Shown piece by piece: positions 35,386 through 51,300 of a stretch of 64,000 bases of DNA. Under the pieces are notes generated by a model. It was not told the origin of the DNA and made no database searches. It saw only the letters and a list, made by a program, of their open reading frames with translations. The position numbers were made by a program, and so were the translations under genes. The stretch comes from Hypoxylon rubiginosum. Its lineage: Eukaryota > Ascomycota > Sordariomycetes > Xylariales > Hypoxylaceae. Positions within the stretch are counted from its first letter, which is position 1. Every line of letters begins with the position of its first letter. Where the stretch lies: positions 1 through 64,000 of the forward strand of contig CADCXA010000019.1 in NCBI GenBank assembly GCA_902806565.1, read 5' to 3'.

Positions 35386-36641
35386 AGTGTCTAGAAATGG
35401 AATTCTTCTCTTTCTCTTATGTATTACTGTATACGGCGACGGGGAGATCGACCAGGATCTTCAGTATGTACCCGTTAGATATTAAAGAGATTCAGATATG
35501 TTGGCGTGCGTTGCCGAAATGATCGGCTATTAGGTATAAGAAGTTCGGTCTATTAAGAGCCGAAAGGAATAGTCTTAAAGGTCGTTCTAGTTTCGTGTTG
35601 TTCTGATCAACAGAGACGGAACCTGGGATTAATATAGGAGGTACCTACGGTTTATAAAAGAAGCATTTATAATCCATCCATGATAGCGAGGAGGAAGAGA
35701 AGAAAAAAAAAACTGGAACCCCCACAGGCTTTTATAATATCGAAATGCCTGGAAGGCGGGAAGGACGAGAAGAATGGCCGACGGCTTCTAGTTGAGATCA
35801 TTGACCAATTGTGGTTGACAGCGTCCCGTATTGCTGAATAATAGAAAGATAGAAGTCGCCCGGTTTCAGTTATCCATAACGGCAACTGAATCGGAAGAAG
35901 AAAAAATTGATGACGTTATCAGCCATCGCCATTGCGATTAGCCAGTTGAAAGGTACCACCTAGGAGGTAGATACATATGTACTATTTTAAAACACCAATT
36001 GGCGATGGCTGTGATACGTAGCTGAGTTACATTACAAGACGTATCCAATCATGCTATGTAGAGACATTTCGCATTCGTTTAGGGTTGTAACCGTTTATAG
36101 CCGTGAGCATCGAATTGTTACCTAGGTCATTATCTAGGAGAGATATCTATCTTGATTTGTCACACCGTACCTATTCGGATAGATTATCGGTTACAGCGTG
36201 TCACCCCGGGTGGCTGCTTGCTATCGGATATAGGACTAAGATCTCGCAGGAAAGGGTCGGAGGTTAGGTATTCTAGGTCGTCTTAGAAAATCCGGGAATA
36301 CCAACGAAGCACCCATCGCCGTGACGAGTTCGTCCCAAAGTCCGCCCTAAGGATCACGGCAGTGTAGTCGAAACAAGTATAGGGGTCGGTGGTCCAGGAA
36401 CACCATCCTGGCCAGCCCATCCCGCATCAGGGATTAAATCTGAAGCAGCCACTCAGATCCGCCGACCCCGAACCCCACCACCGATCCGTTGCAAATCTCA
36501 TTACCTCCTCCCTGTCTTTCCCCTTACCTCTGCCGGCTCCCGACCGCCAACATGGGACGAAAACGGTTGTTCGCGTTTCGTCCCGGACAGCGGACCATAA
36601 GACTTAAAACCGCCAACCCCGCCAATTCCTAACGGTCCGTA
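35386..36641. other. Old yellow enzyme upstream region, left arm
   Basis: Normal-composition DNA with no credible gene. It is present again, reversed, at 62,325-63,580 with constant mirror spacing. It includes a ten-A run near 35,703 that matches a ten-T run in the other copy, and a 12-bp inverted repeat (35,920-35,931 and 36,000-36,011). The 72-aa frames here appear in both copies but look fortuitous. Confidence 0.6.
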
Positions 36642-37378
36642 TTTTTTTTATTAAATACTGTGGTCCTAGCACTGTATTTGCCTTGTAATTATAGGGGGCT
36701 TAGCGCTATATGCCCTATAAATGAAAATACTATGTATTATTAAATTTATATTATAGTTTTAACATTATTTTATTTTATTTTTATTTTTAATAAACTTAAA
36801 ATAATAAACTTTATAAATTTATTAATAAACTTATTATACTACGAATTTATTATATTATAAACTTATTATTTTTCTTTAAAATAAAAATTCTTAAAATAAT
36901 ATTTTTTATTAATTTTATTATATATTATTATTTAACTTATAAATTATAATTTACTTTTTTTATAATTTAATTAAAATTAAAGTTAATTTTTTATTATTTT
37001 ATAATTAAAATTTTTAGTTTATTAAACTTATTAATAAGTTTTTAAAAATATTTTAATTTGTTTTTTTTAGTTATATTAAAGTTATTTTTTAATTATATTA
37101 ACTAAGTTATTATATTTATTATTATTATATTTTAAATATTAAATTTATTAATTAAATTATAAATATTTTTATATAAATTATAATTATTTATAGTTTTTTA
37201 TATAAAATAAATTATATAATTTTTATTATATATAAAAAAATTTAAAATAATATTAATTTTTTTAATATAATATTAAATAATATAACTAAGAATATTTAAT
37301 TTTTATAAAATATTTTTTATTTAATTTTAAATTAATATATATTTTATAATTTTTATTATTAAATTTTATAAAACTATT

Positions 37379-37483
37379 ATTAAACTTAATAAAATTGTTA
37401 TTAAATTTAATAAAATTATTATTAAACTTAGTAAAATTATTATTAAACTTAATAAAATTATTATTAAATTTAATAAAACTATT
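37379..37483. repeat. 21-bp tandem repeat, five copies, left arm
   Basis: Five head-to-tail copies of an attaaacttaataaaattatt-like 21-mer. The length, a multiple of three, keeps a meaningless Asn/Phe/Lys frame open. The variants differ mainly by C/T and A/G, as RIP would leave. Confidence 0.85.
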
Positions 37484-40400
37484 ATTTATATTAAATTTAA
37501 TTAATTTAAATATATTAAACATTTTATAATAAAAACATTAAAACTATTAAATATTTTTATATATTTTAAAATTAAAATAAAAACTTTAATAAATAATTAT
37601 TTTTTTATATTATAAATTAATTTTTTATTTTAATAATTATATAAAAATCTTTTTATATTTTATAAATTTTAAAATAACTAACAAATAAAAATCTTTTTTA
37701 TAATTATAAAAAATATTAATTTTATAAAAAACTTATTTTAATAGTTTTTTATTATTTTAAATTTTTATTATTATTTTTTTTATTATAACTTTTTTAAAAA
37801 CCATATAATAATAAACTTTTATTATATAAAAAATATTTAATTTAAAAGCCTTATAATTTAAATTATAATATAATTATATTATTATATAATATTTAATATA
37901 ATTAATTTTTTTATTATTAATTTTTATTAATTTTTAAATATTTTTAAATTAAAACCTTTAAATTAATTAATAATTATTTAAATTTTATAAAATTATTAAT
38001 TAATATCTTTTAATTATATTTAATTTTTTATTTATATATTTAAAATTATAATTTTAATAAACTTATTTTTTTTTTAATTTTAAAAAAAATATTATACGTT
38101 TTTTTTTTTTATAAGTTATTAAATTAATTAAGCGATATTTTAATTAATATAAATAATAAATTAATTTTTTTAATAATTTATAACTTATAAATTTAAAAAG
38201 CTTTATTTTATTATTAATTATTATTTATACTTTTTATATAAAGTTTTTTAACGATTATAACTTTTAAATAATTTTATCTTTTATAATATATTAAATAATA
38301 TTAATTTTTATTTATTAAAAATCTTTTAAAATTTACAAGGTTTATTATATAAAACTAATTAAATATAAAAACTTTTTTTTTATTATAAATAAATTAATTA
38401 CTATTAATTAAATATTTTAAAATAATATTTAATTAACTATAAGTTTTACTTTTTATTTTAAATTTTACTAAAACTTAATATTTTATTTTAATATAAAAAT
38501 TATTATATTTTTAACCTTTTAATTATATATATTAATTATTATAATATTAATATTACGTATATTTATTTAAAAAATATACTATAAATATATAAAATTAAAA
38601 GCTTTTATTTTTTATTATAAATTTTTAAATTTAACACGAAATAATATTTATAATTCTTAGTTTATTAAAAATGTTTAATTATTTAAATATAATTTATTTT
38701 TAAATATTTTTTATAAAAAAATATATTATATATAAAAAAATATAAAAAAAATAAAAATAATAATTAATTTATAGTTAAAATAAATATAATATATAACATA
38801 TAAAAAAAAATATAAAACCAATTTTTTAACTTATATTAATAAGTAAATATATAATAACTTTTAATATATATTATAAAAACTAAAAACTAATTTAATAACT
38901 TTAATTATAAAATAAAAATAAATAAACTTTTAATATATATATATTTTTATATAAAAAAACTAAAAATCGATTTAATAATTTAAATAAAAAATAAAAATTA
39001 ATAGATTTTTAAAGTATAAATGTTTTTATAAAATAAAATAAAAATTAACTTAATAATCTAAATTAAAAATAAAACAACTAAAAAACCATTATTATATATA
39101 TATATTTTTATAAAAAAAAAAAAAATTTAATTTAATAAATTAAATTTAAAAATAATATATAAATACCTTTAATAAATACTTAATATATATATTTTCTAAA
39201 AAAAAAAAAAAAATTTAACTAAATATCTATTTAATTATCCGTAAAAAAGTTATATTATATATTTATATATTTATTTTTTTTATAGTTTTTAAAACTTTGT
39301 TATTAACCCTTAATTTATTTTATAATATATTTTTTTTATTACCGTTTATTTTATTATTACTAGTATTTATTAAAATATTAATAAATAAAAATAACATTAA
39401 AATAAAGTTATTATTAATATTAAAAAACATGTAAGCTATATTTTTTTAAATTAATTTAAAGCTATTTTAGTTATCCTTTTTAATTGTTTCTATATTATTT
39501 AATTATTATCTTTTTTTAAATAAATTAATTTAAGATTTGTTTTATTTATTATTTAATTTATTATTTAACTTATTATTAATAATAATATAATTAAATATAA
39601 TTTTATTTTAAAAATATATATTAATTTTATTTAAATAATAAAACTTAATATTATATTTATTTATTTTAATTTAAATATATTTTAAGTTTTTTTTAATAAA
39701 AATAACTTAATTTAAACGTAAAAAAAGAAATTTATTATTTTTCTTATTTTTTATTATTTATTTATATTAGTTTATATATATCTTAATATATTAAAACATT
39801 TAAAATTTAATAAATAAATATATTATGGTAAAAATTAATATAATCTTATTATTAAAAATATTTTAAGTAAAATAAATGAAAATAAATTTAAAAAATATAA
39901 AAGTAAAATTAAACTATAATAAATTATAATAACGTTACATTAATTTAAAATTACTTTTATTATTATAAAATAATAATTAAAACATATAAGTAATTAAATA
40001 AAATTTACCGGAATTTAAGTTTATTTTTTTTAAAAATATTATAAATATATTTTTATTTAAAAAATAATAAAAATCATTATAAATAAATATCTTATTACTA
40101 ACCTTTTTAATTAAAATCTTATTAACACCCATTTTATTATACTATTTTATATTATTATATATAAATTAACTTTTTTTTATTTTAAAAATAATATAATTAA
40201 TTTTTAATTTTATTAATATTTTAATTAAATAATAATATTAAATATTATAAACTATAAAACTAAAATATTATAAACTTATATAATTACTTATTAATATTAT
40301 TATAATTTAAATATAATTATTTATTATTACTATTATATTTTTATAGTTTAATTTAATAGAATTAATTAACTTTTTAAATTAATATTTAATATTTTACCAA

Positions 40401-42329
40401 CAGGTAAAAATTTCTTTAAAAAAAAACCTATTTTTTAAAAAATAAAATAATAAAATATTAATTATTTATAAAACACAGTAAATAATTAAATATAAAAAAC
40501 TAAACATTAAAATTTTAAAACTTATATTCTTTTAAAAAAATATTATTTTAAAATACTAATATATAAAAAATATACCACCTTTTATAATAACTTATTATTA
40601 TTAAAAAATAAAATATAATAAGTTTAATTTTTATTAAAAAATATAAATAAAAATAAATACTAATAATTTAATATCTTATATTTTTTTTTTTATTATAATA
40701 TTAAATATTTTTAATAACTATATAATAAATATAATATATAATATAATAGTTTATAACGTTATTATTAAAAATAATAAAAACTAATTATAAGCTAGTATTA
40801 TTTTAAAATAACAATTTAATTTAAATTATAAATATAAAATTATAACCTTTTATTTTATTAAAATTAAAAAAATTATAATAAAAAATAAGGTGATTTTTAA
40901 GCTATATTTAAAACTATATTTAAAACTTATAAAAAAAAAAAAACTTTAAATAAAAATAAAAATAAAAATAAGGATAAAAATAAGAATAAAAAAATAATAA
41001 TAATAAAAATTAAAATAAAAATAAAGATAAGAATAAAAAATAAATAAATAAAAATATAATTAAAAAAAAAAAAATATTTTTAATAAATAATAGTATTTTT
41101 AAAAGGATTTAATTTAATATTATACCTATATATATATATATATATTTAAATATTTAATAAAAGTAAATTAATATATTACATTATATTTTATTTAATAATA
41201 ATTATATTATTAGTATCTTATTAAAAAATGTTTATTTTATATTATAAAATATATTATATTTATTTAGTAACATTTATTATTTTAAGTTGTTTAAATAACA
41301 GTTATTTATTCTTATTTAACGTTAAATTATTTAACGCTTTATAAAAAAAATCAAAATATTTTTAACATTAATTTAAATTATTTAAATATATAAAATAAAA
41401 TATAAATAAGTAATAAAATATTTTTTTAATTAAACTATTTAATATATATTTAAGTAAAAAAAATAACTAAAAATTAAAAAAATAATATTAATATTACTAT
41501 AAAATTAAATTATCGTTAAATTAAATAAACTACGGAAATTATTTTATAACTAAATAAAATTATTAATAAATATAATAAGATATTCTAGAAAATCTATAAT
41601 AAAATAACTATTAAAATAATTAATATATTAATATAAAATAAAAAAGTTAAAATTATTAATAAGAAATTTAATATTATAATTACTTTAAATAATATTTTTA
41701 AAAACTTTATTAACGTTTTTATAAATTTTATTAATATTTTTATAAACTTTATTAACATTTTACTATTATTTATTTAAATATATTACTTATTATATTAATA
41801 ATATAATATTTATAAACAAATAGATAATTAAAATATAAAATCTAAGATATTAATATTATAATTTAATATTATTATATAAAATTATTTTTAAAGTTATAAA
41901 TTAATATTTTTCCAATGTTATAATATAATTATAATAATATAAAAAAGTAAAAAAAAATATAAATATTTAATATTATTAATTAAAATTAACATATTTAATT
42001 ATTATTTATAAAATTTAAAAAATTATAATTATTATATAAAATTAATAGAAAATTAACGTATATTTTAATTATATAAAAAATACTTTTTATTATATATTTA
42101 ATTTTATATAAAGTTTTCCTTTTTTTTAATAAATAATAACATTATAAAAATACTATTTATAAATATTAATATATTTAAATAAAAAGTTTTTATAAATTTA
42201 TTAAAATTTATAATATAGTTTTTATTATTAAATAAACTTATATTATTAAATAACTTATTTAAATTAAAAATATAATTATAATTAAAACCTAAAAATGTTT
42301 TTTAATTTAAGTTAATAATAAATTAATTA

Positions 42330-42369
<40 letters not shown>

Positions 42370-45300
42370 CCTTAAAATAACTAATTATAAAAATATTAAA
42401 GTTATAATTAAAATTATTAATAAAAATAATATATTTATTAATCTTATTAAACTTTTTTTAAGGTATTTTTTTATTTAAATAATACAAATATATTAAACGT
42501 TGTTTATTATTATTTTAATAATTATATATATTATAATTTTAATTAATATAACTTAATATAACTTTCTTAATATATAAATATTTTATATTTTATAAAATAA
42601 TAGTTTTAATTTTATTATTATTTAAAACTAAAATATTAAATCGAATATATATATAAATAATATTAAAAAATAATAAAATAAATATTTTATAAGTTATATT
42701 TATAAATAATATTTAAATAAATTAAATGAAAAATATATTTAAACACCATTTAATTTAAACTACTTATAATAAAATTATAAAAATATTTTATAAGTTTTAT
42801 TATTTTAATAATTATAATAATATCTTTTTATAATATATATATTATTTATTAATATTAAATAAATTCGGCATTTAAATTAATTTTAACATGTTTAGTTTAA
42901 AATAAATTAATATAAAACTTAATTTAAAGCAGGTTAATATAAGTTAACCTAGATCTTTTTTTATAGTTATATTAACTTTTAACTAACTAAAAAAAACACT
43001 TTAAATAAAAATAATAAAAATATTAAAACGTAAAGAAATTATAATAAATATTAATAATATATTTATAATAATATTAATCCATTAAACTGGATATTTAATA
43101 GTAAGTTATAAAAGGAATTCTTTAAAAAATAAAACCTAAAAAAAGTTATTAAAAGTTTTATAAAAATTAATATAAAAAAAAATTATATTATTATTAATAT
43201 TTATATACTTTTAATTAATATAAATAAAATCATTAAAAAAATACTGGTATATTTTATTAATTTTAAACTATTAATATTTATATTTTAATATAATATAATA
43301 TTTATTTAGTTTAATATTATAACCGGTTATATAATATAAAGCGGTAATTTATTATTATATATTATTATATTTATTAATTATTAAATATTTTAAACTAGCT
43401 TATTAGTTAAATAACTTCCTATAAAAAAAAAACCTAATTTAAAAAAAACATATAAATAACGTAAAATTTCCCTACGACTTATTAATATAAAAAAAAAATA
43501 ATTTTAATATAATATACGATAAATTTAATCTAAACTTTAAAACGTGGAAATAATATATTATTTTTAATAATATATTATTTTTTAATAATACTATTTTATC
43601 TTTATATTAAAAAGAAAATAAATATAGTTTATTTTTAATACTTAACCTTTTATTATTTTTTTAAATATTATTAATAAAAATATAATAAATATAATATATA
43701 ATAAAATAATTAACACCATATAAATCATTATTATAAAAATTAAGTAAAACCTATAAATTATATTTAAAATAATAAATTATAATAATTATACCATTTTAAT
43801 TTAAAAAAAAAAAAAATATAATAAATAAAATTAGTTTTTAAAGTGTTTTTAACTTATAAAAAGCTTTTTAAAACGTTCTTTAATAATAATATCTTTTATC
43901 GTTATAAAAAATAAAAAAATATATATATATAACTAAATAAATTAAATAATAAATATGGTTAAAATTAAGGTTATTAATTTAATAAAATAAAAATAAAAAT
44001 ATATATAATAAAATAGTATAAAATAATTTATTAAATAATTTAAAATAAATAATTAAATAAAAATAATATATTATATAAATATATAAATAAAACAATAAAT
44101 ATATAATTATTTAATATTAAAAAAGAAAATAAAAAAAACATATAAAAAATTCATGTAATTTTTATTAAAGTAATTTAAAGGTTTTATAATATAAATTATA
44201 TAAAAAAAAAATTATATATATAAAATATTATTAAAAAAAAAAGGTTAAATATTTAATTAGTTATTTAATATTTAAGAAATATTTAAAAGTTATATTTATT
44301 ATATGATATTTTATTAAATAGTTTTTATTAATTTTTATATATTTAATATAATTAACAGTTTTTACTAATTTTAATATATTATATACTTATTATAATTAGC
44401 TGGTAAAATAAAATAAAAGTTTTAAAAATTATTTTTTAGTTTTTTTAATATTATTATTTATAATCCATAGCTTTAAAACTTCGTTTTTTTTTAAGTACTT
44501 AATATATTTAACATAGCTTAATTTAATTATTTATAATATATAAAAAATATATTTATAATTTAAAATTTCATTTAATTAAAAGCTTTTTAATAATATAAAT
44601 ATTAAAATAATATATATTTTAATTATAAAATAATTTAATTATTATTTATCTTAATTTATTATAACTATAAATAAATACTAGGAATATATATTATTTATAA
44701 ATAAATTATTTTTTCTTAAAATCACTTAAATAATATTATTATAATATATTAATAAATTAAAGTTAATACTAGGAAATTTAATAATTATTACTATTTAAAA
44801 AATATATAAAAAAATCTTATTATAATATTAAACTTATTATTATTTATATATTAATCTAGTTTTATTAATTTTCCTTTACTTGTTATTTTTATTATTTATT
44901 TTTTATATAAATTTATTTATAATTAGTTAATTATATTAATTATTTAAATATAATATATAAAAAAAAAACCATTTAGTAATTTTTATAAGTTTAATATAAA
45001 TAAATAATTTAACTTATATCGTTTATAATATTATAATTACTTTTATATAATAATTTATTATTTTTATAAAACCAAAATAATTTAACTTTAAGTATTTTAA
45101 CTTTTATTTTACTTTTATTTTTATTTTTAGCTTTATTTATATTGTTATTATTACTATTTATTTATATAATATCATCGCTTTTTATTAAAGATAAAAAGTT
45201 TAACTTAAATTTAATATTTAATTTTTTAAATTATACTTTACTTTTTTATTACTAAAATAATTATTATAATTAAGTTTAACTAAATTAAATTTAAAATTAA

Positions 45301-48300
45301 ACTAAGGGTTAAACTTAAAATTAAAAGTGTTTTAAAAATTTAATAAATTATAATTTAATTTAAATTTAAATTTAAAGCTAGGTGTATTTAAATTTTAAAG
45401 ATTAAATAAATTATAATTAAATTCTAATTTAAAGTTAAAAGATTAAAAATATAATTTTAAAACGTTTTATTAAATAATTATAATCGTTATTATATATATT
45501 ATTAAATTATGTTTTTTTATATAATATTTTCTTATAATATATTTTAATATTATTATTATAAAAGCTAGAATTATAAAACTTAAGGGTAAAAAATTTAATA
45601 TAAAATATTTTAAATATTTTAATTTTATTATTAGTATTAAACGTATTATTTAATTTATTTAATTTATATTTATTATTAATATAAAATTAAGTTAACCTAC
45701 GAGTATTAATATAAAGTTTATATTTAATATTTTAAATATTTTTTTTTTTATAATATAACCTAGTTTAAAATATAAATTAATAATATATAACTTGAAAAAT
45801 TTTCTTTTTAATAGCTTAATTAATAAAAAATAACATGGTAATATTATTAAAAATAAACTAAGCGAAATAAGTAAAAAGGTATTTAATAAAACCTTATTTA
45901 TAGTTAAATATTAAAAGTTATAATATAAACTAATAATTTTAAAACTATTTAAACTTATATTTAAAGTTTATAATATATAACTAACTAATAACCATGAATT
46001 ATTAATATTTTTAAAAAATAAAATCATATTAAATTAATTTAATAAATAATAAAAATCTTAATAAAAAAAATAATATATTAAAAAATAAATTAAAAAGATT
46101 ATTTTTAAACGTTAAAGTTTTAAAAACCATGTTTATATATATAATTTTAAGTAAATTAATTTTATATATTAATAGAATTATATGGTTATAATAAAATCTA
46201 ATTTTAATTCTGGTAAAATAATAGGTTTTACTTTTTAAAAGCTTAGAAAAAAAGTTCTAAATTTAATGTTTAAACTAGTATTTTAAGATTTTAATAAGTT
46301 TTAAAAACAGGTTAATTAATTATTTAATTTATTTATAATTAATTAACTATAACTAGAAAATTAATTAAAATAATTAAAATAATTAAAGTAATTTAATTAA
46401 TTATAAAGGGAATTTTTTTTAGTTTTTAAATGTTTTTAAATTAACGGTAATAATATTTGTTTCAAGTTTAGTTTTATTTTTATTAAAAAAAACCATTGGT
46501 TAAAATTTAAAAAAAAAAAATAATAAATTATATATATTATAAAAATTAATATAAGAAAAATATTTAATAAATAAAATAAAGTTTATTATATTTTATTATT
46601 TTTATAGCTTGGAATAAAAAAGAAATAATAACTGGTAAAAAAAGATATTATTTTTTAGTTTAATAATAAATTTTAAAAGATTTAATATTTTAAATAAATA
46701 AATATTATATTAATAGCGTTATTAATTTTTAACATTTATTTTTTTATTAAAAGCCTAAATATTTTTAACTATAATATATATAATAATATATATTAAAAAA
46801 TAAAAAATGTTGTTATTTTTAATAACTTAAATATTAAATATTAGTTTTAAATTAAAATAACTTAAATAGTAATATTAATAATTTTTAATAATAACTTATA
46901 TAGTTTTTTTTAAAAAAAAAATATAAAAATAAAAAAACAAGGTTTTAATATAATTATAATGTATATAAAAAAATAATAAATTATATAATATTATAAATAT
47001 ATTAAAGTTTAAATAATATATATAAATATTAATAAATAAATAAAAATAGTTAAAAAGGTTTAAAATATAAGATTTTTTAATTTAAAATAATAGTGTAAAA
47101 TATATTAATTAAAATAAATAAATACCTAAGTTATAATTTATTAATTTACTATAAATTAATAATTATTTAATATATATTTATTATATATTTAAGTTAAAAT
47201 ATTAAAATATTTATATTACTTATAAATAAGTAGTTATATTATATTAAAAATATTTATTTTAAACTATCCATTAAATTTATCCTTATTAATTACACTTATT
47301 TTTATATAACTTTTAATTTATTAATATCTTTTTATACTTAATTTATAATATTAAATTTATTTAATTAATTTAAATATTATATTTCTTTATTATAAAATAT
47401 CTTATTTAATATTAATATTAATTTTATATTCATAGTTATATATTATTTTAAATAATGTTTTAAAACTAAATAATTATTTTTATAAAAATTAACTATATTT
47501 TTATAAACTGGTTTTAATAAATATTATACCAGTTATTTATTATAATTTATTTCGTTTTTAATATTAAGAAATTTTTAAAATTATATTTTTTTAATGGTTT
47601 TTTTAACTTTTATAATAACTGTTTTAATCTAAGATTATATTTAAAATCTACTATTATAATATAATTTATTATATTATTATTAATAATATTTAATTATATT
47701 TAATTTATATGGTTACTTATAACATAGCTTTTACTTAAATGGTATTTAATTTAATAGTTATTTTATTACTTTATAAATTTAATTAACTTTTTATTATAAT
47801 ATATTACTATATATAATATATAAGGTAATTTAATTAATAATTAAGTTTATATTAAAGTTATTTTTTTATAACTAAAAATTTAAAATAATTTTATTAATAT
47901 TAATTACGTTTAAATATTTTTTATAGATAATTTATATTTATAATCTAGTATTTATTATATTTTTTTATAGTTTTATTTATTATTATTTAATTTTTTTATT
48001 TTATTTACTGCTTTTTTATTATATAACTTTATAATTTTATTTTTTAAAAAAAGATAATTATTATATTATTTAAATAAATAATAATTATTTTTAGTTTAAT
48101 TTATATAACTAATTAATATAATATATATGTTAAAATAATTATTTTAATTTATGATTTATATAAATAAATTATGGTTTAAAGCTAAGTTTATTTATAATAA
48201 AAAATATTTATTTATATAAGTTAAAAAGTAGAAAATTAAATTTATTAACGTTATATTATAATATTTTATAAAAATATATATTAATTTTTATATAGATTTT

Positions 48301-51300
48301 AAAACTAATAAAATAAAATTTTTAATAGTTATTTATAAACTATATATAATTAAAACTAAAAAACTATAAATATTTTTTTTATTACTGTTTATTAAAAGTT
48401 TATTTTTTTATACGTTGTTATATAACTCGCGGATATTATTAATAATATACTTTAAAAGTTATTAACTTTAAAATATTAAGCTATATATATTTTTAAATAA
48501 TTTTATAAATCTGGTTTTTATTTAGGTTTTTAAAAAGGTTAAATATTTATTAGTAATTATAAAAAAACTAATATAATTAATATATAATATATTTTTATTT
48601 TATTAATTTATTAGTTTTTATTTTATATTATATTTAAATTAAATTTAAATAAAAAAAGTAAAATTAATTTTTATATTTTATATATTCTATAACTAATTAA
48701 GGATTTTTTTATTATAAATATTTTAATAATAAATAAAATAACATATATATTTTATAAATTTAAAAGGTATATTATTAGATTATAATAAATTAATTTTTAT
48801 TATTAAAACTTTCGTTTAAATAATTATTAAATTAAATTAATATTAAGTTTTTTTTTTTATAAATATTAAATAATTAAGTTATATTTTAATTTTATTATAA
48901 AAAGCTAATAGATTTTAATTATAATAATATTAATATTTATTTAGCTTTTATAAATATTTTATATATAAAAATGTTATTAAAAAGTTTATTAGTTAAAATT
49001 AATATAGTATTTTTTTTAAAATTATAAAAGGATTTGATTTTAAAAAAATCTCTTATTTAAATATTAATAAATAATTTATTTTTATAAGGTTTTAAATTAA
49101 TTTAGATTTATATTATAATATTTTATTAATTTAAAAAATAATAATATTATTTAAATAAATATTATAATATATAAATGGAAAAACTTTTATATTAATTTTA
49201 AAGTATATAACTTTATATTATATAAAATAGTTTAAATTAATACGGTATTTAAGTAATTAAATTAATAAGGATATATAAGAAATTATTATTTTATTTATTT
49301 ATAATTTTATTATTATTATATTTTTTTATAAAAAACTGATTTTAATTATTTTAAATAAAAATTTAATAATTCTTTGTATATTTATTTAGTTTTATAAACG
49401 TTATAAAATATTATTAAAATTAGATAATAAAACCATCGGTTTTTAATTATATAATTAACAATAGACTTTTTAAAATTATATATCTCTTTTTTTATTAAAT
49501 AATTATTTTATAAAAAAAAGATATAAATTTTAAAAAAGCTATTTTAATTATACATAATTAAAAACGATGGTTTTTTAATAATTTTATTATATAACGTTTA
49601 TAAAACTAAATAAATATAAAAGAATTATTAAATTTTTATTTAAAATAATTAAAATCAGTTTTTTTATAAAAAAATATAATATATAATAAAATTATAAATA
49701 AATAAAATAATAATTTCTTATATATCCTTATTAATTTAATTACTTAAATACCGTATTAATTTAAATATTTTATATAATATAAAGTTATATACTTTAAAAT
49801 TAATATAAAAGTTTTCCATTTATATATTATAATATTATTTAAATAATATTATTATTTTTTAAATTAATAAAATATTATAATATAAATCTAAATTAATTTA
49901 AAACCTTATAAAAATAAAATTATTTATTAATATTTAAATAAGAGATTTTTTTAAAATCAAATCCTTTATAATTTTAAAAAAAATACTATATTAATTTTAA
50001 CTAATAAACTTTTTAATAACATTTTTATATATAAAATATTTATAAAAGCTAAATAAATATTAATATTATTATAATTAAAATCTATTAGCTTTTTATAATA
50101 AAATTAAATATAACTTAATTATTTAATATTTATAAAAAAAAAAACTTAATATTAATTTAATTTAATAATTATTTAAACGAAAGTTTTAATAATAAAAATT
50201 AATTTATTATAATCTAAATAATATACCCTTTTAAATTTATAAAATATATATGTTATTTTTATTTATTATTAAAATATTTATAATAAAAAAATCCTTAATT
50301 AGTTATAGAATATATAAAATATAAAAATTAATTTTACTTTTTTATTTAAATTTAATTTAAATATAATATAAAATAAAAAACTAATAAATTAATAAAATAA
50401 AAATATATTATATATTAATTATATTAGTTTTTTTATAATTACTAATAAATATTTAACCTTTTTAAAAACCTAAATAAAAACCAGATTTATAAAATTATTT
50501 AAAAATATATATAGCTTAATATTTTAAAGTTAATAACTTTTAAAGTATATTATTAATAATATCCGCGAGTTATATAACAACGTATAAAAAAATAAAACTT
50601 TAATAAACAGTAATTAAAAAAAATATTTATAGTTTTAGTTTTTAAATTATATATAGTTTATAAATAACTATTAAAAATTTATTTTATTAGTTTTAAATCT
50701 ATATAAAAATTAATATATATTTTTATAAAATATTATAATATAACGTTAATAAATTTAATTTTCTACTTTTTAACTTATATAATAAATATTTTTTATTATA
50801 AATAAACTTAGCTTTAAACCATAATTTATTTATATAAATCATAAAATTAAAATAATTATTTTAACATATATATTATATTAATTAGTTATATAAATTAAAC
50901 TAAAAATAATTTATTTATTTAAATAATATAATAATTATTCTTTTTTAAAAAAATAAAATTATAAAGTTATATAAATAAAAAAGCAGTAAATAAAATAAAA
51001 AAATTAAATAATAATAAATAAAACTATAAAAAAATATATAAAATACTAGATATAAATATAAATTATCTATAAAAATATTAAACGTAATTAATATTAATAA
51101 AATTATTTTTAAATTTTAGTTATAAAAAATAACTTTAATATAAACTTAATTATTAATTAAATTACCTTATATATTATATATAGTAATATATTATAATAAA
51201 AAGTTATTAAATTTATACAGTAATAAAATAACTATTAAGTAAATACCATTTAAGTAAAAGCTATGTTATAATATACCATATAATTAAATATAAATTAAAT

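Noticed and set aside
35667..35885. 72-aa frame with hydrophobic tail, in both arms
   Set aside because: It lies in an upstream region, has no recognisable family, and is duplicated only through the palindrome.
36389..36607. 72-aa frame present in both arms
   Set aside because: Identity only reflects the inverted repeat. Composition is low complexity and no domain or splice context is seen.
37286..37522. Asn/Phe/Lys-repeat frame and its mirror at 61,450-61,644
   Set aside because: It arises from a 21-bp AT-rich tandem repeat in the RIP-type block. The two copies diverge by frameshift, so it is not a protein gene.
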